A stretch of DNA of 64,000 nucleotides from Fulvia fulva (GCF_020509005.1 NC_063024.1:1116001-1180000), one strand, 5' to 3'; numbered from the stretch's first letter, positions 1-11,917 are shown. Made by a program: numbers and translations. Notes: generated from the letters alone by a model not told the origin.

Positions 1-21
1 AGCGCGGCTCAAACTCAATTT

Positions 22-196
22 TGTTGTAGGGGTGATTGACGAGTGTACAAGCTTGCTGAACCATGAAACAATAAGGGTGATCAGATACCTTCTGAATTGC
101 ATAAAATGTATCTATGGTGGCTACAGATATTGCTGATATAGGGTGTGTGTGCCAAGTGCTGACTCATATGGTACCCAAGTCACCTGATTCACAACA
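22..196 (-). repeat. 3' LTR of the Copia element
   Basis: A 175-bp repeat matches 7130-7304 at 171 of 175 positions. It is preceded on the plus strand by the target duplication AATTT (17-21) and followed by the polypurine tract. Confidence 0.95.
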
Positions 197-206
197 CTCC
201 CCTTTC
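197..206 (-). other. Polypurine tract of the Copia element
   Basis: On the element strand GAAAGGGGAG directly precedes the TGTT of the 3' LTR, the position and composition expected for the plus-strand primer. Confidence 0.7.
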
Positions 207-1177
207 AGGCTGGCAGATTGTCTGCCAGGATGACCCCATAGACCTAGTAGGTGCAGGCAACTCCTATATCCTTCAGATGTGCATCACTTCAGCTGTTTTG
301 CACATGTTAGCATATGCCAAACTGCTCCAGTTATCACAATCATCAGGTGCCAGAATGCCTGTATAGCCCCACTTCTGAGCTTATTGAGCTTCATCTTTCC
401 TCTTTTGGAAGCAATTGGAAGCTTCTCTTGTGAAGGGTAAAGCAGGCAGTAGCAAGTGTCATAAGCAGGCGTGCTTAAAAGAACTTCCTGTAGCACCAGC
501 AACTCTTCCCTCTTCATACCACATCTGCAGTGCCAATGCTGCTCTCTCCCCACGCGAGTCCCCAGGTCATCGCTCCTACCCAGGATCTCCCACTGGTAGT
601 GGCTTCCTAAGCCCATCCCAGAATCCTCCATCTCCTGGCTTGTCCCAGACTCGCATGGGCTAGCCAGTCAACCCAACCAACTTGCTCCCAGCAGAGATTG
701 ACTATCGCATCACTGCTCCACGAGCTCCTGGTGACGGGTCCAAAACTGCCGTGCTTGAGCTGAGGATCCCATATCAGAGTTCAGCCAGCAGAGATGAGGC
801 AATTGTTGCCATCCGTAATTTTCTGGCTCGCTTGGCTACTGATGATGCTTTCTGGGATGGCATGATAAGCAACTCCAAGGAGACCCACAAGAAGGGCAGG
901 TAGGGGGATGGTTCTCCCAAGTGAGTCTTGCTGGAGATTTGGGCTGATGAGATGATGAGACAACTTCCTCAAGGTGGTCTAGAGAGACTTCTATGCGATC
1001 ATTTTCCTTTGTTATGAGATGGCTTGCTTTGAAAGGCAGCCATGATATGACCCTGATGGGTCCCTGATGATGAGCAGATAGCTCCAAAAGTTAATACAAA
1101 TGAATGTGCTTTGAACAAATGAAATTTCCTATAGTATCTAGTGACAAATGAAATTGTGCCTCAGCGTGAATGCCTTC

Positions 1178-4100
1178 TTAGAGAATGTGGTTTGGGGACT
1201 TTGGCTTTGTAAGCCAGTCTGCTAGCTGAAGGGTTGTTAGGATATTTTCAACCACAATGACACCTTGCTTATGAATCCATCTGCAGAAGTGATTCCTGAG
1301 CCTGATATGCTTTGTCATTTTGTGGTTAGAGTGATCCCTTACAAGCTTGATAGCTGACTGGTTGTCCACAAAGATTTTGGATGGGGATGCTTTCCATCCT
1401 GTCATCTTTTGAGTCTCCTGCAGGAGGTTCCTCATCCTCATCACTTCTCTGCAGCATTCAGTAAGGGCCACATATTCTGCCTCAGTGCTGGAGAGCACTA
1501 CCTCCTTCTAGAGGGCAGATTTCTATGCTACTAGGCCTCCAGCCATCTTGATTAGGAGCCTAGATGTGGATCTGCCTAAGGGATCCCTAGAAAAGTCTGA
1601 ATCTGTGTAGATTTCAGGCCTCAGTAAAGAGTTCTTTCTGAAGATCAGGCCCTTGTCAATTGTTCCAGCAATGTATCTCCAAACATGCTTTGCAGCTGTA
1701 ATGTGGTCTACAGATGGGTTGGCCAGAAATTTGGCCAAGTGATTTGTGGCATGGGAGATGTCTGGCCTTGTTTGGTTGGCCAGATACTGGAGTTCCCTAA
1801 TCATTGTGTTGAACAGATTGTAGTCCTAGATGGAGCATTGTGAGGTATGCTTCTCATATAGGCGGTCAAGGGGATACTTGACACTTTTGGCTTAGTCAAG
1901 GCCATGCTTCTGGAGCTTCTCTAAAGCATAATGCTTCTAGGAGATGAGAACGTCTCCCTTCTTGTTCAGCTTCAGATGCATGCCAAGGAAGAGGTTGGTG
2001 TCCACAGTCTTGATGGAGTACTTCTTCTTCAGGCCAGCAATGAGGTTGTCAATCCTCTTTTCAGATTTGCTAAAGATTTGGAAGTCATCCACATAAAGGA
2101 GGACAAGAATGTCCTCCCCCTGAAAGAGGCAAGCATCAGAATCTGTCCTCTTCAGGCTAAGAGCTTCAAGAGTCTCTTTTACATCATAGTACCAGAGGTT
2201 GGCTGACTGTTTCAATCTATACAACCCTTTCTTGAGCTCTAGGACCAGGTTTGATGCATTCTTCTTGATCAGTTCAGCTCCTTCAGGTGGTCTGATGAAG
2301 AGAGGTCTATCAATCTTGGGGTTTATGAAGGCTGTTTCCACATCAATTTGCCTTCTCTTCCAGCCAAGCACTATGCACAGGGCCAGGAGGATTCTGCCAG
2401 TAGCATGCCTTGGGGTGGGTACAAATGTGTTGACATAGTCCATCCCAAGTCTTTGGGTGAATCCCTTTGCAGTCCATCTGGCTCTGCGCTTTTCAATGGT
2501 TCTATCTACTTGTAATGAAGTACCTATTTCCCAGAGAGAAGCTTCCTTCCCTTTGGGACCTTGGACATATGGATCTATTGGACACATTCTGTGTCTTCAA
2601 GAGATGTGAGTTCTTTCCTGACTGCCCTGACCCATTCAGCTCTGTCAGGCCTGCTGAGGGCATTAGTGAGGGAAGTTGGGTCTTTCAACTTCTCCTTCTT
2701 AGGTGCAGATTCTGTAGCTGCTGCAGAAAGTCCTTGATTAGCAAGTCTTCTGTAGTCATGCTGGGCTCTGCCCTCTCTGGTGCTTCTTCTTGTGGCCTCA
2801 GGAATGACCTTTGCTTGTTTCATGATAGTTGATTCCACCATATCACCTCTCTTTCTTTTGCTAAGATGGGGCTGAGGATGGAATGGGGTCATGAGGTTGT
2901 CAGGGTCGTCAGGTGAGTCCTCTGGGTCTTGTTGCTCATGGACAGTTTCTTCAGGAGTGGTTTCCTGGATCTGGGGGGAAGCGCTTCTTGGCGTATGTGA
3001 GAGTGTCACATGCTCCCCTTGGCGCTCTAGGGAGTCTTCTGTTGATGCACCATTTTGTCCAGCTGGGTCACTATGCTGCTGCAGCTCCCCCTGGGGCTGC
3101 TCGGTCTCCTGTCCATTCTGTGGAGAGGTGTGACGCGCTTGGGGCGCATGTTGGGGCATGTGATTGCGCCCTTGTGGAGAGTGAGGCTCTATAGGACTTG
3201 CTGAGGGGCCTCCTGGGACATCTGGGGGGTCTTCAGGATCCATTTGGGAGGTGGATGCTTCTTCTCTTTCACTCCCATCATCTACTGCTTCAAGCTGGGA
3301 GCTCTGATCTCTTGGAGATGGCTTTCCCTGAGCGACCTGCTGGGCAGCAGGGTATGGATGGCCAAATAGACAGTCTTCATTGAAGGTGCAGTGGGGTCCA
3401 AACTTGGAATCATCTGTCCACATCCTCCCATTCCAGACTGGTCTCCAGAGCAGGTAGTTGGTTGAGGAGTCTTCCTGGAATCCAACATACCACTATATCT
3501 CTGCTCTGGGCATGAACTTGGCTGAATCTTGCTTGTTGTCCAAGTTTCTAATGCCTTGCACCCAAACCTCCTGATGTTGCTCAGGTCAACCTCCCTGACC
3601 CCCAGCCCAAGGTCTTCTTCAAAGTCCTGGATTGGGATCTTCTTGGTGGTAAGGTTGTAGAGTCTGTTGGTGATGTAGCATGAATGCTTCATAGCAAAAT
3701 GCTATATAAATTGTGGGAGGCCAGAGTCTATCATCATAGCTCTTGCCTTGTTCACCACAACCTTGTTGGAAGCTTCTGCAATCCCATTCTGCTCAGGAGT
3801 GTATAGGGCTGAGAAATCCCATCTGATGCCTTCAGCCTGGGCTTCCCTAGCAAGTTCCTTGTTGTTGAACTCCCCTCCTTGGTCAGAGAACCATATCTTG
3901 GGGGTCTTCTTGTAGAAGTTCTACATCTTAGCTAAGAATGCCTTGATTGCTGCAGGGGCATAATCTTTCTTCTCCAATGGTTTGCACCATCTCATCCTTG
4001 TCTTTGCACAGGTGAGCATCAGACAGTACTTGTCCTTCTGTGAGGATACTAGCTCAATTGGGCCAATCAGATCTGTATGAATTTCATCAAGGGCATGGAG

Positions 4101-4710
4101 TGCTAAGGGTCTGGGAGTTCTTGAAACAACTCTCTGTGACCTGGACAACTTGTATGGCTCGTAGTGTCCAAGTTCTATAGTATCAATTCCTTCAAGGCCT
4201 GTTACTACACTCTTCGTAGCATTAAGCAAGATGCTGCCAATGTGCCCAAGTCTTTGGTGCCATCTATCAGTGTCAGCTCTTGGCTTGGTAAAGACAAGTG
4301 CTACAAGGCCTCTCAGTTTTGATCTGTTGATTTTGCTCTTTAGAGCTCTCCTAATGCGGAAGTTCCTGAGCATAGTCACATTCTTGACTGTTGTGAGCAA
4401 GCCCACTGGCTTGCCTTTCTGGAGCAGGGTGTTTGATGGCCTGTCCATATAGATGCCATGATCTTTAAACATAAGTTCTGCAGAAATTAATGTAGCATCA
4501 GCATCTAGGGAGTATAGGACGTTGCGGGCCATAAAGGTTTGCTTCTGGCCAAATTGGTTCTTGAACACAATTTCTATGTTTCCCTCAATGTACAGCTAGG
4601 ATCGTCCAACTGCTTGGGAGAAGCATTTGGGTTTGTGCAGTCGCCTCACATTGATGAGGTCATCCAGCATGTTGGTGATGTAAAAGGAAGTGCCTGTATC
4701 CCAGACTCCT
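1178..4710 (-). pseudogene. Copia pol remnant (protease-integrase-RT-RNase H)
   Basis: Reading on the minus strand, the segment opens with VWDTGTSFYIT, the aspartic protease active site (about 4680-4710). It continues with the pre-integrase motif WHQRLGHIG, the integrase core (WFSDQGGEF and YTPEQNGIAE), the reverse transcriptase with LLYVDDFQIF (about 2090) and RNase H with LSSTEAEYVAL (about 1460-1500). At least five in-frame stops interrupt it, for example in AKM*NFYKK, QFI*HFAM, GGLVA*KSAL and KSAL*KEVV. Each is TAG where family members normally have Trp or Gln. That fits TGG or CAG changed at CpA, a RIP-like pattern. The element is not autonomous. Confidence 0.9.
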
Positions 4711-6045
4711 AAACGCCTCCGATGTTCTGCCGGCGGCACTTCGTAACTTCGAACATCTCCCTAAAATACCTTCTAGGTAACCTATTATCTTATAGCTCAT
4801 TCAAGACAACTCCACACGATAGAACAGCTTCTATTATATGATCGGACGAGCGCTTACTATCAAGGAACGTGTCGACACGTTTTATATACGACACCGCGAC
4901 GATACGACTATCCGAAAGAACATGCTCTCCCCGAACGATTAGGCCTAGCTGGATTCCCTCCACAACACCCTCTAGGTCTTCGAGATAGGCACGATAGATA
5001 CGTAGGGCGAGAAGAAGCACCTATACGACCAGTATCCGACTCTGTGCTTCGTGCTTAATACACTCGATAGGTATAAAGAGCAATTTGAAGAGGAAGCAAG
5101 GAATGACGACTCCTACGAATATCTCTCCGCGTGTTGCGCTATAAGCTGGTCTAAGGCCGAGAAGTACTTCGGACTCGTAGATCAGATGCCTGTCTATTAC
5201 GCCGCTATAATGTTCAATCCTATCTAGAAGTAGGAGTGGTTCAAAGACATATAGTCGGCCGGCACTGAAGAGTAGTAGAATTGGATCAATACTACCCTCG
5301 CGCAAGTGTAAGAGCTCTGGACAGACTTCTATAAGCCAGCCGATCAGATGGCTATAACACCTACTAAAGAGCCGGCGTCTAAGAAGCGTAAGAATAAGAA
5401 GGGCAAGGCACTAGCGGCATCTCAATCTCAGCCTTCACAACCGGTTATTGTTAAGGACAATGACGACCTTCGAAGCGTGCTTAACAACAAGTGCAAGCGG
5501 CGGAGGGTTGACGAGCTTCTTGTACCTACTGTCAAGCGTGACTCGCTTGAGAAGTACCTGGCTAGCACTTGTGAGATTAATCCACAAGCTATCAAGTCTG
5601 CTGAGCAGATTAAGGCCGACAATATAGCTCTATACGATGCCCTTAGATACTAGTACCGACACCGTGAGATAGAGCCGGAGCTAGCGAGGTTTGCGTTCGA
5701 TACACTCGCTATTCCGCTTATGTCGGACTCTCCAGAGCGCTCCTTCAGCTCAGGCCGTAATATGATTATATACAGACGCTGAAACCTTATAGACACTATC
5801 ATTGAAGCCTGTAGCTGTCTACGCAGCTAGTACGGAGCACCAGGTAGTGGCGATGTGGACGATGAGGTGGCTATCGAGAATGACTATAAGGACAACTTCT
5901 TTACACGAGCTATAGAGCCTGGACCGGAGGTTGTAGTGACAGCAAGCAGCAGCAGCGGCAGCAACACCTTATGAAGATACAGACCTTCCTAATTAGGAAA
6001 GTGGTCACCAACTGGTATGTATTGGTAGGCTTATTCAGCTATAGG
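4711..6045 (+). mobile_element. hAT transposase fragment nested in the Copia element
   Basis: The plus strand encodes the C-terminal half of a fungal hAT transposase in one decayed frame. It has KAEKYFGLVDQMPVYYAAIM (about 5150-5210), then a basic linker with KKRKNKKGK (5380-5403), then the dimerisation domain around LAIPLMSDSPERSFSSGRN (about 5700-5760) and an IEACSCLRS-stop motif. In-frame stops are mostly TAG or TAA at Trp/Gln positions; one TGA occurs near 5780. No clear terminal repeats or 8-bp target duplication could be placed, so the boundaries are approximate. Insertion into the Copia element, rather than capture, is inferred from the opposite orientation and the disrupted gag-protease junction. 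Confidence 0.8.
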
Positions 6046-7047
6046 TTATTGGTATGGTATGGACAAGATGAGTACCGGTAACCATACCAATACACTCACT
6101 GTCTCCGGATGCTGCTTAAAGCAATTGGCATTGGTGTGCTTATGGGTGCATTGAGTGCACAGATCCTCATCATCAAAAGCTCCCCCAACAAGTCTAGTCC
6201 TGATGGATGTTGGGACTTGTTCCCTTTCAAGGGTGGAGATCATGGTCTCTAGGGATGTGGTTTCTGGAGGATTGTTGTGCCTCCATGTTCTGAGCCATTC
6301 AACATGGTTCAGTCCCTCCACAAAGTTAAGTCTGTAGTACCCATCTGGCATAACAAAGAGAGGCTTAAGCTTCTTCTTGTTATCCACCTGTGAGGTTACT
6401 ATGAACTGATCCAGAGCAATCCTATGGTTGTGTACCCAGGATTGGAATGATTCACAGTATCTGAGGGTGTTTAGGCGAAGCTCATCAAGCTTTAGCTTGT
6501 TGACACTCCTCATTGCATCATATAGGTCAATTGTGACCACAGGTTTCTAGGTTGTTGCAATGGTATCATACAGCTCTTTAGCAGACTTGTCTGCCTCACC
6601 AAAGTTTGGCCTTATGCTTGGATCAAGTCTTGATATGATGCAACCAAATGCTTTCATATCATTGATCTTCCATTTCTTGTATACAGCCTTGTAGCCTGGG
6701 CTATCCTGCCTAATGGGTGTGGTCTCTCCCCTATAAGTTGCTAGGGAAGGCATTGAAACCTTGTCCACCCAGTCCAGACCATGGAAGACATGCCCAGCTA
6801 GATCGTTCTCCAGAAGGGCTGTTAGGAGCATCGTTTTCCAGGCTTGAAACTGGACTCCCTTCTTCAGCACCTGGTTGTCCTTGGCGGATTTGGCCAGGCT
6901 GCTGTGGTTGTTTGTTCTGCTCTCTATATTGGGCCTAGCTCTTCTGCTGTACCACTGGTATTGATGCTTAGGACCTCGGCTTCCTGCAGGTGTTGCTGAA
7001 TCGATTGGATACAGGTAAGGCAAATGTAGGGTCAGGGTCACCAGCAA
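6046..7047 (-). pseudogene. Copia gag remnant
   Basis: Two consecutive minus-strand open segments (6547-7047 and 6046-6540) share one frame and are separated by an in-frame TAG. The first has the Copia gag core (FQAWKTMLLTALLEND, then GLDWVDKV). The second continues through a UBN2-like region and ends in a knuckle-like C-x2-C-x3-H-x4-C at about 6090-6135. The frame then runs out at the junction with the inserted hAT sequence, so the normal link from gag into protease is lost. Identification rests on the motif order and the position just downstream of the primer-binding site. Confidence 0.8.
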
Positions 7048-7117
7048 AGCAAGCTGATCCTTGATGGAGGCTCTGATGACAATTCAGGCTTCAGGTCGAA
7101 TAGGCAGAGGAGCACCC

Positions 7118-7129
7118 GGGCTCATAACC
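7118..7129 (-). other. Primer-binding site, tRNA-iMet half-molecule type
   Basis: Directly next to the 5' LTR the plus strand reads GGGCTCATAACC. This is the anticodon arm and loop (CAU) of eukaryotic initiator tRNA-Met. The minus-strand element therefore carries the complement, as expected if reverse transcription starts from an internally cleaved tRNA-iMet, which is known for Drosophila copia and related elements. Confidence 0.8.
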
Positions 7130-7304
7130 TGTTATAGGGGTGATTGACGAGTGTACAAGCTTGCTGAACCATGAAACAATAAGGGTGATCAGATACCTTC
7201 TGAATTGCATAAGATGTATCTATGGTGGCTACAGATATTGCTGATATAGGGTGTGTGTGCCAAGTCCTGACTAATATGGTACCCAAGTCACCTGATTCAC
7301 AACA
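7130..7304 (-). repeat. 5' LTR of the Copia element
   Basis: A 175-bp terminal repeat, TGTT...AACA, lies at the upstream end of the minus-strand element. It matches 22-196 with four substitutions and no gaps. The target duplication AATTT follows at 7305-7309. Confidence 0.95.
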
Positions 7305-7554
7305 AATTTGACACAATAACACTTCTTTTTCCTTCAATGTTCTCACAACTTCGTGCTCGTTTCACGCGCATCACCGCCGGCGACAGACACATTGACTCGA
7401 GTACGGGACCAATATCGACCACCAAGCGCTGTCGGCGATGCTGTGTCAGACATCGAGGTGTTCTGTCCGCGGTTTGAACTGACTTGTCTAGCCCTGGTGC
7501 TGAGTATCTTGCCCGAGATCTCCTTCACTTTCGTTCATACTGCTTCAGTGCAGC

Positions 7555-9606
7555 ATGCCTAGCGACAGGGAGCTCGATCAGGCAGCTACTGATCTGCAGC
7601 GCTTTCGTGTCTCACAAGAGCAACAGACCAAGAGCCAGGATGATATTTTGCAGCAATATCAAACTTTGATTCAAGGTACGCCGGTTCCCTGGAGCTATTT
7701 CGACACACGCTGATCTGTAGCAGATTACCGCCGCCTACAAGCCGATTACGATGAAGCGCGAGACTCTCGCGACAACTACAAGCGACTGAGCAAAGGCGCC
7801 GAACGTAACCCTTTCGCCCTCGTGCTCATCGACGGAGATGGCTACATCTTCGATGACCACCTAGTTGGTGGCGGGGTAGAAGGTGGTTCAAAAGCTGCAC
7901 AATTGCTCAATGATGCTGTAAAGCGCAGCCTGGCGGCGAAAGGTCTCGAAGACTGTCGTATCATGGTCAGGGTCTACGCCGATTTGGTCGCGCTCAGCAA
8001 AGCAGTCTCGAAAGTCAAGCTGTGTGGCGCGGAGAAGTATGACGCCAAGCAAGAGTCCTGTGGGCAAGACCTCACTAACACCTACCAGGCGTGCTCTAGC
8101 ACCTTTCGCTGCAAGCTTCACGAGGACAAACGAATTATTCGACTTTGTCGATGCTGGCGAACTGAAGGAGAATACCGACTTCAAGCTCAGAGCGCTTCTT
8201 CGACAGTTCATTGACAACACACAATGCCGCCATATCTACTTCGCCGGTTGCCACGATGTGGGATATGTAAGTGACAATTTCGCCATGCAACGCCTTGCCG
8301 TGTCATGGTTTCCCCTCACAATGGACACAGCCCGGCCTAAGCAGCCACTGACAACTACACAGGTCAGCGAACTCATGCCGCACGTAAACCAGCGAGATCG
8401 AATCACACTTGTTCATAACCATGCTTTCCAACAAGAGTTTCAAAAGCTTGGACTTCCAACTGAACATCTACTGCCGAACGTCTTCAGGACGACACCATTA
8501 GGAGAGCAGTCCAGCACCAAGCCCACGCCCCTTCAAGCTTCGAATGGAGCTACACCATCCGACAGTGCACCTATCTGCTTCTTCTTTCAAAAGGGCCGGT
8601 GCACTTACGGCTCAGGCTGCAAAAACCGCCACGTGAAAGCGGCCATCGATGACATCAAAGACTGGCGACAAAAGTCTTCAACCCCACATGCTGCGCGACC
8701 AGTCGGCAAATCTGATCACGACTCGATGGGCAGCAGACCAGACTCGAGACGATCCATGACCCAAGAGTTCGACCAAGTCCAACGTCGTTGGAACGATTCG
8801 CCGCATGGTAATGGGCATGCTCGAACCCAGTCATTCGAGGCCGAGTTCGAAGCATTGCCACGCCCAGAGGAGATCCCTCGAAACAAGATCGCCATCAACA
8901 GGCACTCAAAACGTCTTGACCCTTACATGTCAACCACCCCAGAAGAACGTGCCGCTTTCTTAGCTTATGTGGCAAAGGGCAAGCTCTGCAACAACCTTCA
9001 CCTTACAGGCCGCTGTCCAAATCCACAAGACTGCAAATACGACCATTGTCCTATCGACGAGGTCACAAGAAAGTGCCTACGGGCGTTCGCTTTCAATACA
9101 CCATGCGACAAGAACCAGTATGGGAGCTGCCGAAACGTGGATTGCAATCACGGCCATGTTTGCCAGCGAAGTGACTGCAGATTCCGAGGCGGGAAATCAA
9201 ACTGTCGATTTCCATCCGAAGTACATACAATCGACTATCACGCCACAGACTTTGTGGACGGGTTGCAAGAGGAACATGGAGACCTTATGGCCTTTTCAGG
9301 GTGAGTGACATTCACAGGTCTCACTGCGTCAAGCTGCTGCATACGGCCGCACCAGCGCTTACTGACGAGGCTGACGATCTTCCCAGGTCGTACTCCACGA
9401 CTCCAAGTACTCGCAGCGACTACGGATCAGGGTACGCAAATGGCAAGGCAGTTAAGAGTCTCGAGACTGAGGCACACGATGATATCGACGTATTGGTGGA
9501 TACCGTGAGAACCGGTCCTACGCAAGAAGCTTTACGATATGCAGGATCAAACGAAGAACAGGATCAGGAACCCGACGATACTCCCACGTGGGACGGGCGA
9601 TGGTAA
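7555..9606 (+). CDS. CCCH zinc-finger protein with DUF7923-like N-terminal domain
   Basis: Five exons are inferred: 7555-7675, 7721-8021, 8089-8266, 8363-9300 and 9387-9606. Introns are GT..AG; GTAAGT at 8267 and GTGAGT at 9301 are strong donors, while GTGTGG at 8022 is weaker and chosen for frame. A short coiled N-terminus is followed by a globular domain with LVLIDGDGYIFDDHLV, CRIMVRVYADL, FFAASFTR-like PFAASFTRTNELFDFVDAG and HIYFAGCHDVGY. This is the domain of many fungal CCCH proteins that I know as DUF7923. Then come a C-x7-C-x5-C-x3-H finger (ICFFFQKGRC...) and C-x8-C-x5-C-x3-H (KLCNNLHLTGRC...), followed by a further Cys/His-rich block. The role is probably RNA or nucleic-acid binding; the NYN/PIN-like Asp-Gly-Asp motif hints at a nuclease-like fold but is not proven. 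Confidence 0.88.
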
Positions 9607-9927
9607 CTCAAATACTTCACGCCCTTCGCCGTGGAGCAACGCCACTGAATTAGAAGCGAGACGCCTGTTCAGTAGACCAGACGGCTTCTATGTTGCATCG
9701 CTGAGAATAGCTGGAGTCACGAGATTAGGTACCCATCCACTGAAATAGTTGAGCTCAGATAAAGCTCAAATCTTCAGCTGATTGTCCCATTCACTTGATG
9801 GGGATATGTTGCTGCCTGATCCGAGCATGTGACCAGGGTCCATGTCGAAAGCTCACACTTCTGACGACTTACATATCTCCAGCACTCCACTACTCTACCC
9901 GACCAACATCACAACATCCACGACGTG
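9607..9927. other. Intergenic region before the first BTB gene
   Basis: This 321-bp stretch holds the 3' flank of the CCCH gene and the promoter side of the BTB gene. No further gene or repeat was recognised. Confidence 0.5.
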
Positions 9928-10680
9928 ATGGCTAGCACGCTCAACAAGCGACCCTCGACACCGACCGTCACAGGCTCAGCTGCCAAACGGTCCAAGTCAG
10001 TCATGCCCAATCTGCGCATGGTACTGAATGAAAACTGACGCACTTCAGGCCTGACTACAACAGTATCATCTCAGTACTGGTCGGTGAGGATGAGGAGGAG
10101 TTCAAAGTCCACAAGACCACCCATTGCGACCGATCACCATATTTTAAGGCTGCCTGCTCGACTCGCTGGCAGGAAGGTCGAGAAGGCGTCGTTAGACTGC
10201 CTGATCACAAACTATCCACCTTCGCAATCTACATCCACTGGTCGTATACCGGCGAGCTAGACGTCAAGCTAGTGGGAAAGGGCGAGAGCGGTAGCCCGGA
10301 TTCACACGAGGAGCTTGTGCGGACCTGGATCCTGGCACACTACCTTGGCAGCCTCGACCTGTGCAATCTCGTCATCGACCCAGATGCTGCAGCGGTACGA
10401 GGGTGACGATGATTTCTATGAGCAACCGGAAGGACAGGAACTCGCCTTGATCTACACGAACTGCGCTAGTGATAGTGGCATTCGGGGGCTGGTAGTTGAC
10501 ATGGCTCATCCATGGGACGTAGAATATTTCGATGCGCAAAGTAGAGACTGGCCGCGGGATTACATGGCAGAAGTCCTTCGTGAGCTCGTTTCTGGTCGGA
10601 CGAAGGACAGTATGGATCCATCACCAAAGGAGCGCTGCAAGTGTCATGAGCACGAGGAGGGAGGGCCAAAGTGTACTTGA
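9928..10680 (+). pseudogene. BTB/POZ protein with one apparent frameshift
   Basis: Exon 1 (9928-9995) is joined to exon 2 (from 10049) by a 53-nt intron with donor GTCAGT and a CTGAC branch site. The BTB domain is clear: ISVLVGEDEEEFKVHK, SPYFKAACSTRW, EGREGVVRLPDH and FAIYIHWSYTGELD. After CNLVID (about 10380) the frame closes, but the next frame continues with QMLQRYEGDDDFYE to a C-terminus RCKCHEHEEGGPKC that matches its neighbours. One extra C in the CCC at about 10379-10381 explains the shift. No plausible intron fits. It is either a real lesion or a base-calling error. BTB proteins of this type often serve as Cullin-3 adaptors or scaffolds, but there is no partner evidence here. Confidence 0.8.
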
Positions 10681-11059
10681 AGGGAACCAGGCAGTTCGAG
10701 CGAGCTTGTTGATTGTCTCGAGCGCCGGATGCAACGGAGTCTATGTGGAAAGACCTCTGCAGCGTGCAACCCGGTTCTGCTATCGTAGGATAGACTCGCA
10801 ACCGGAACGTATTGCACGGTGTATAGCTCGCTGTCATAAATACTCGGTCTCAAGCTGAGCGGTCGAGTGTAAAAACGAAGACTACCCATTCATCCAATCT
10901 GCCCGAGCCGTTGGCGGCTGGATGCTTAACGTTGCCGCGCTCGCTTAAGCATGTGAGCCGCGATCCTTGCAAAGCCTGTGCGCACGCAAGCCGACACTTT
11001 TGCTTTTGTCGCACCCACTCCACCAAAAACAAACACATTCGCACCACTGCATTGGTAGC
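10681..11059. other. Intergenic region between BTB paralogues
   Basis: This 379-bp gap separates the two BTB genes. It presumably carries the promoter of the second copy; nothing else was recognised. Confidence 0.5.
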
Positions 11060-11917
11060 ATGGCGGACAACATCAGCACGCCGGCGAGTGCGACGCCATC
11101 TTTCGCCACAAACTCGCAAGCGCCCTTCGCGACATCGTCAACATCCGCAGCGGCACCAGCATGGAATGCAGCAGCACTGCCAGCACCTACAGCCGCAAAA
11201 CAACCAAGTGACAGTGAGGAGTCGGCTGCAAAGCGCTTCAGGTGCGGGCCTTTCTCCATCACGCGTCTATGAGCTGAGCTGACAATGTGTAGACCCGACT
11301 ACTCAGAAGTGATCACGGTTGTGGTGGGCAAGGAGGGGACCAAATACATTGTCCACAAAGCGTCCATCTGCGCCAAATCGCCGTTCTTCGCCGCGGCGTG
11401 TTCCAAGAAGTGGGAAGAAGGACAAGAGGGCATCGTACGATTACCCACTCAACGGCCTAAGGCATTTGCGATGTTTCTGCACTGGGTGTACACTGGATCT
11501 ATCGACATGGCCATGACGGACATGAACATCGAAACTGAACCGAGTTACCTCACGCTCGCCCACCTCTGGGTCTTGGGGCACTATCTCCAGGTCCTGGAGT
11601 TCTGCAACAAGCTTGTCGATACGATGTTTGCGCGTCGTCGCCAGCTTCCACGCAGACACCCGAACGCAACGACACTCAAATTCGCTTGCGAAAGCATTCC
11701 GTCGGAAGGCGGCGCAAGGCGGTTCTTGTTCGACCTGGCAGTCTGGTGCTACGGTACCGAGACTTGTGAACGAGAGGAGCCTCAGCTTCCAAGAGAGATC
11801 GTTACTGCGATTGCGAGAAAACACATCGCTGGCGACCTGAAGACCGACAGCAATCCGCTGAAGAAGACGCGCTGCCACTACCACGACCACAACGAAGGCG
11901 ATGCCGAGTGCAAATGA
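11060..11917 (+). CDS. BTB/POZ domain protein, intact
   Basis: Two exons (11060-11241 and 11293-11917) with a 51-nt intron give 268 residues. Residues 1-60 are low-complexity (Ala/Ser/Thr/Pro). The BTB domain follows, with VITVVVGKEGTKYIVHK, SPFFAAACSKKWEEGQEGIV and FAMFLHWVYTGSIDM, then LAHLWVLGHYLQVLEFCNKL, the helical BTB tail. The last residues, RCHYHDHNEGDAEC, form a C-x2-H-x-H-x5-C cluster shared with the copies at 9.9 and 23.6 kb and possibly binding metal. The start is chosen because the ATG opens a disordered leader in frame with the splice site, and exon phases match the upstream paralogue. The intron position is conserved, so the two are recent tandem duplicates. Confidence 0.88.

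Larger units (their letters stand above)
22..7304 (-). mobile_element. Ty1/Copia LTR retrotransposon, complete but dead
   Basis: The element is bounded by two 175-bp LTRs, both TGTT...AACA, and flanked by a perfect 5-bp target duplication AATTT (17-21 and 7305-7309). The internal region reads on the minus strand in Copia order: gag with a CCHC knuckle, protease (D-T-G-T-S), integrase, reverse transcriptase (YVDD) and RNase H. The primer site and polypurine tract sit directly inside the LTRs. The LTRs differ at four positions, so insertion is not very recent. The coding region has several in-frame stops and a hAT fragment replaces the gag-protease junction, so it cannot encode a functional polyprotein. 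Copia identity rests on integrase lying before reverse transcriptase. Confidence 0.95.
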
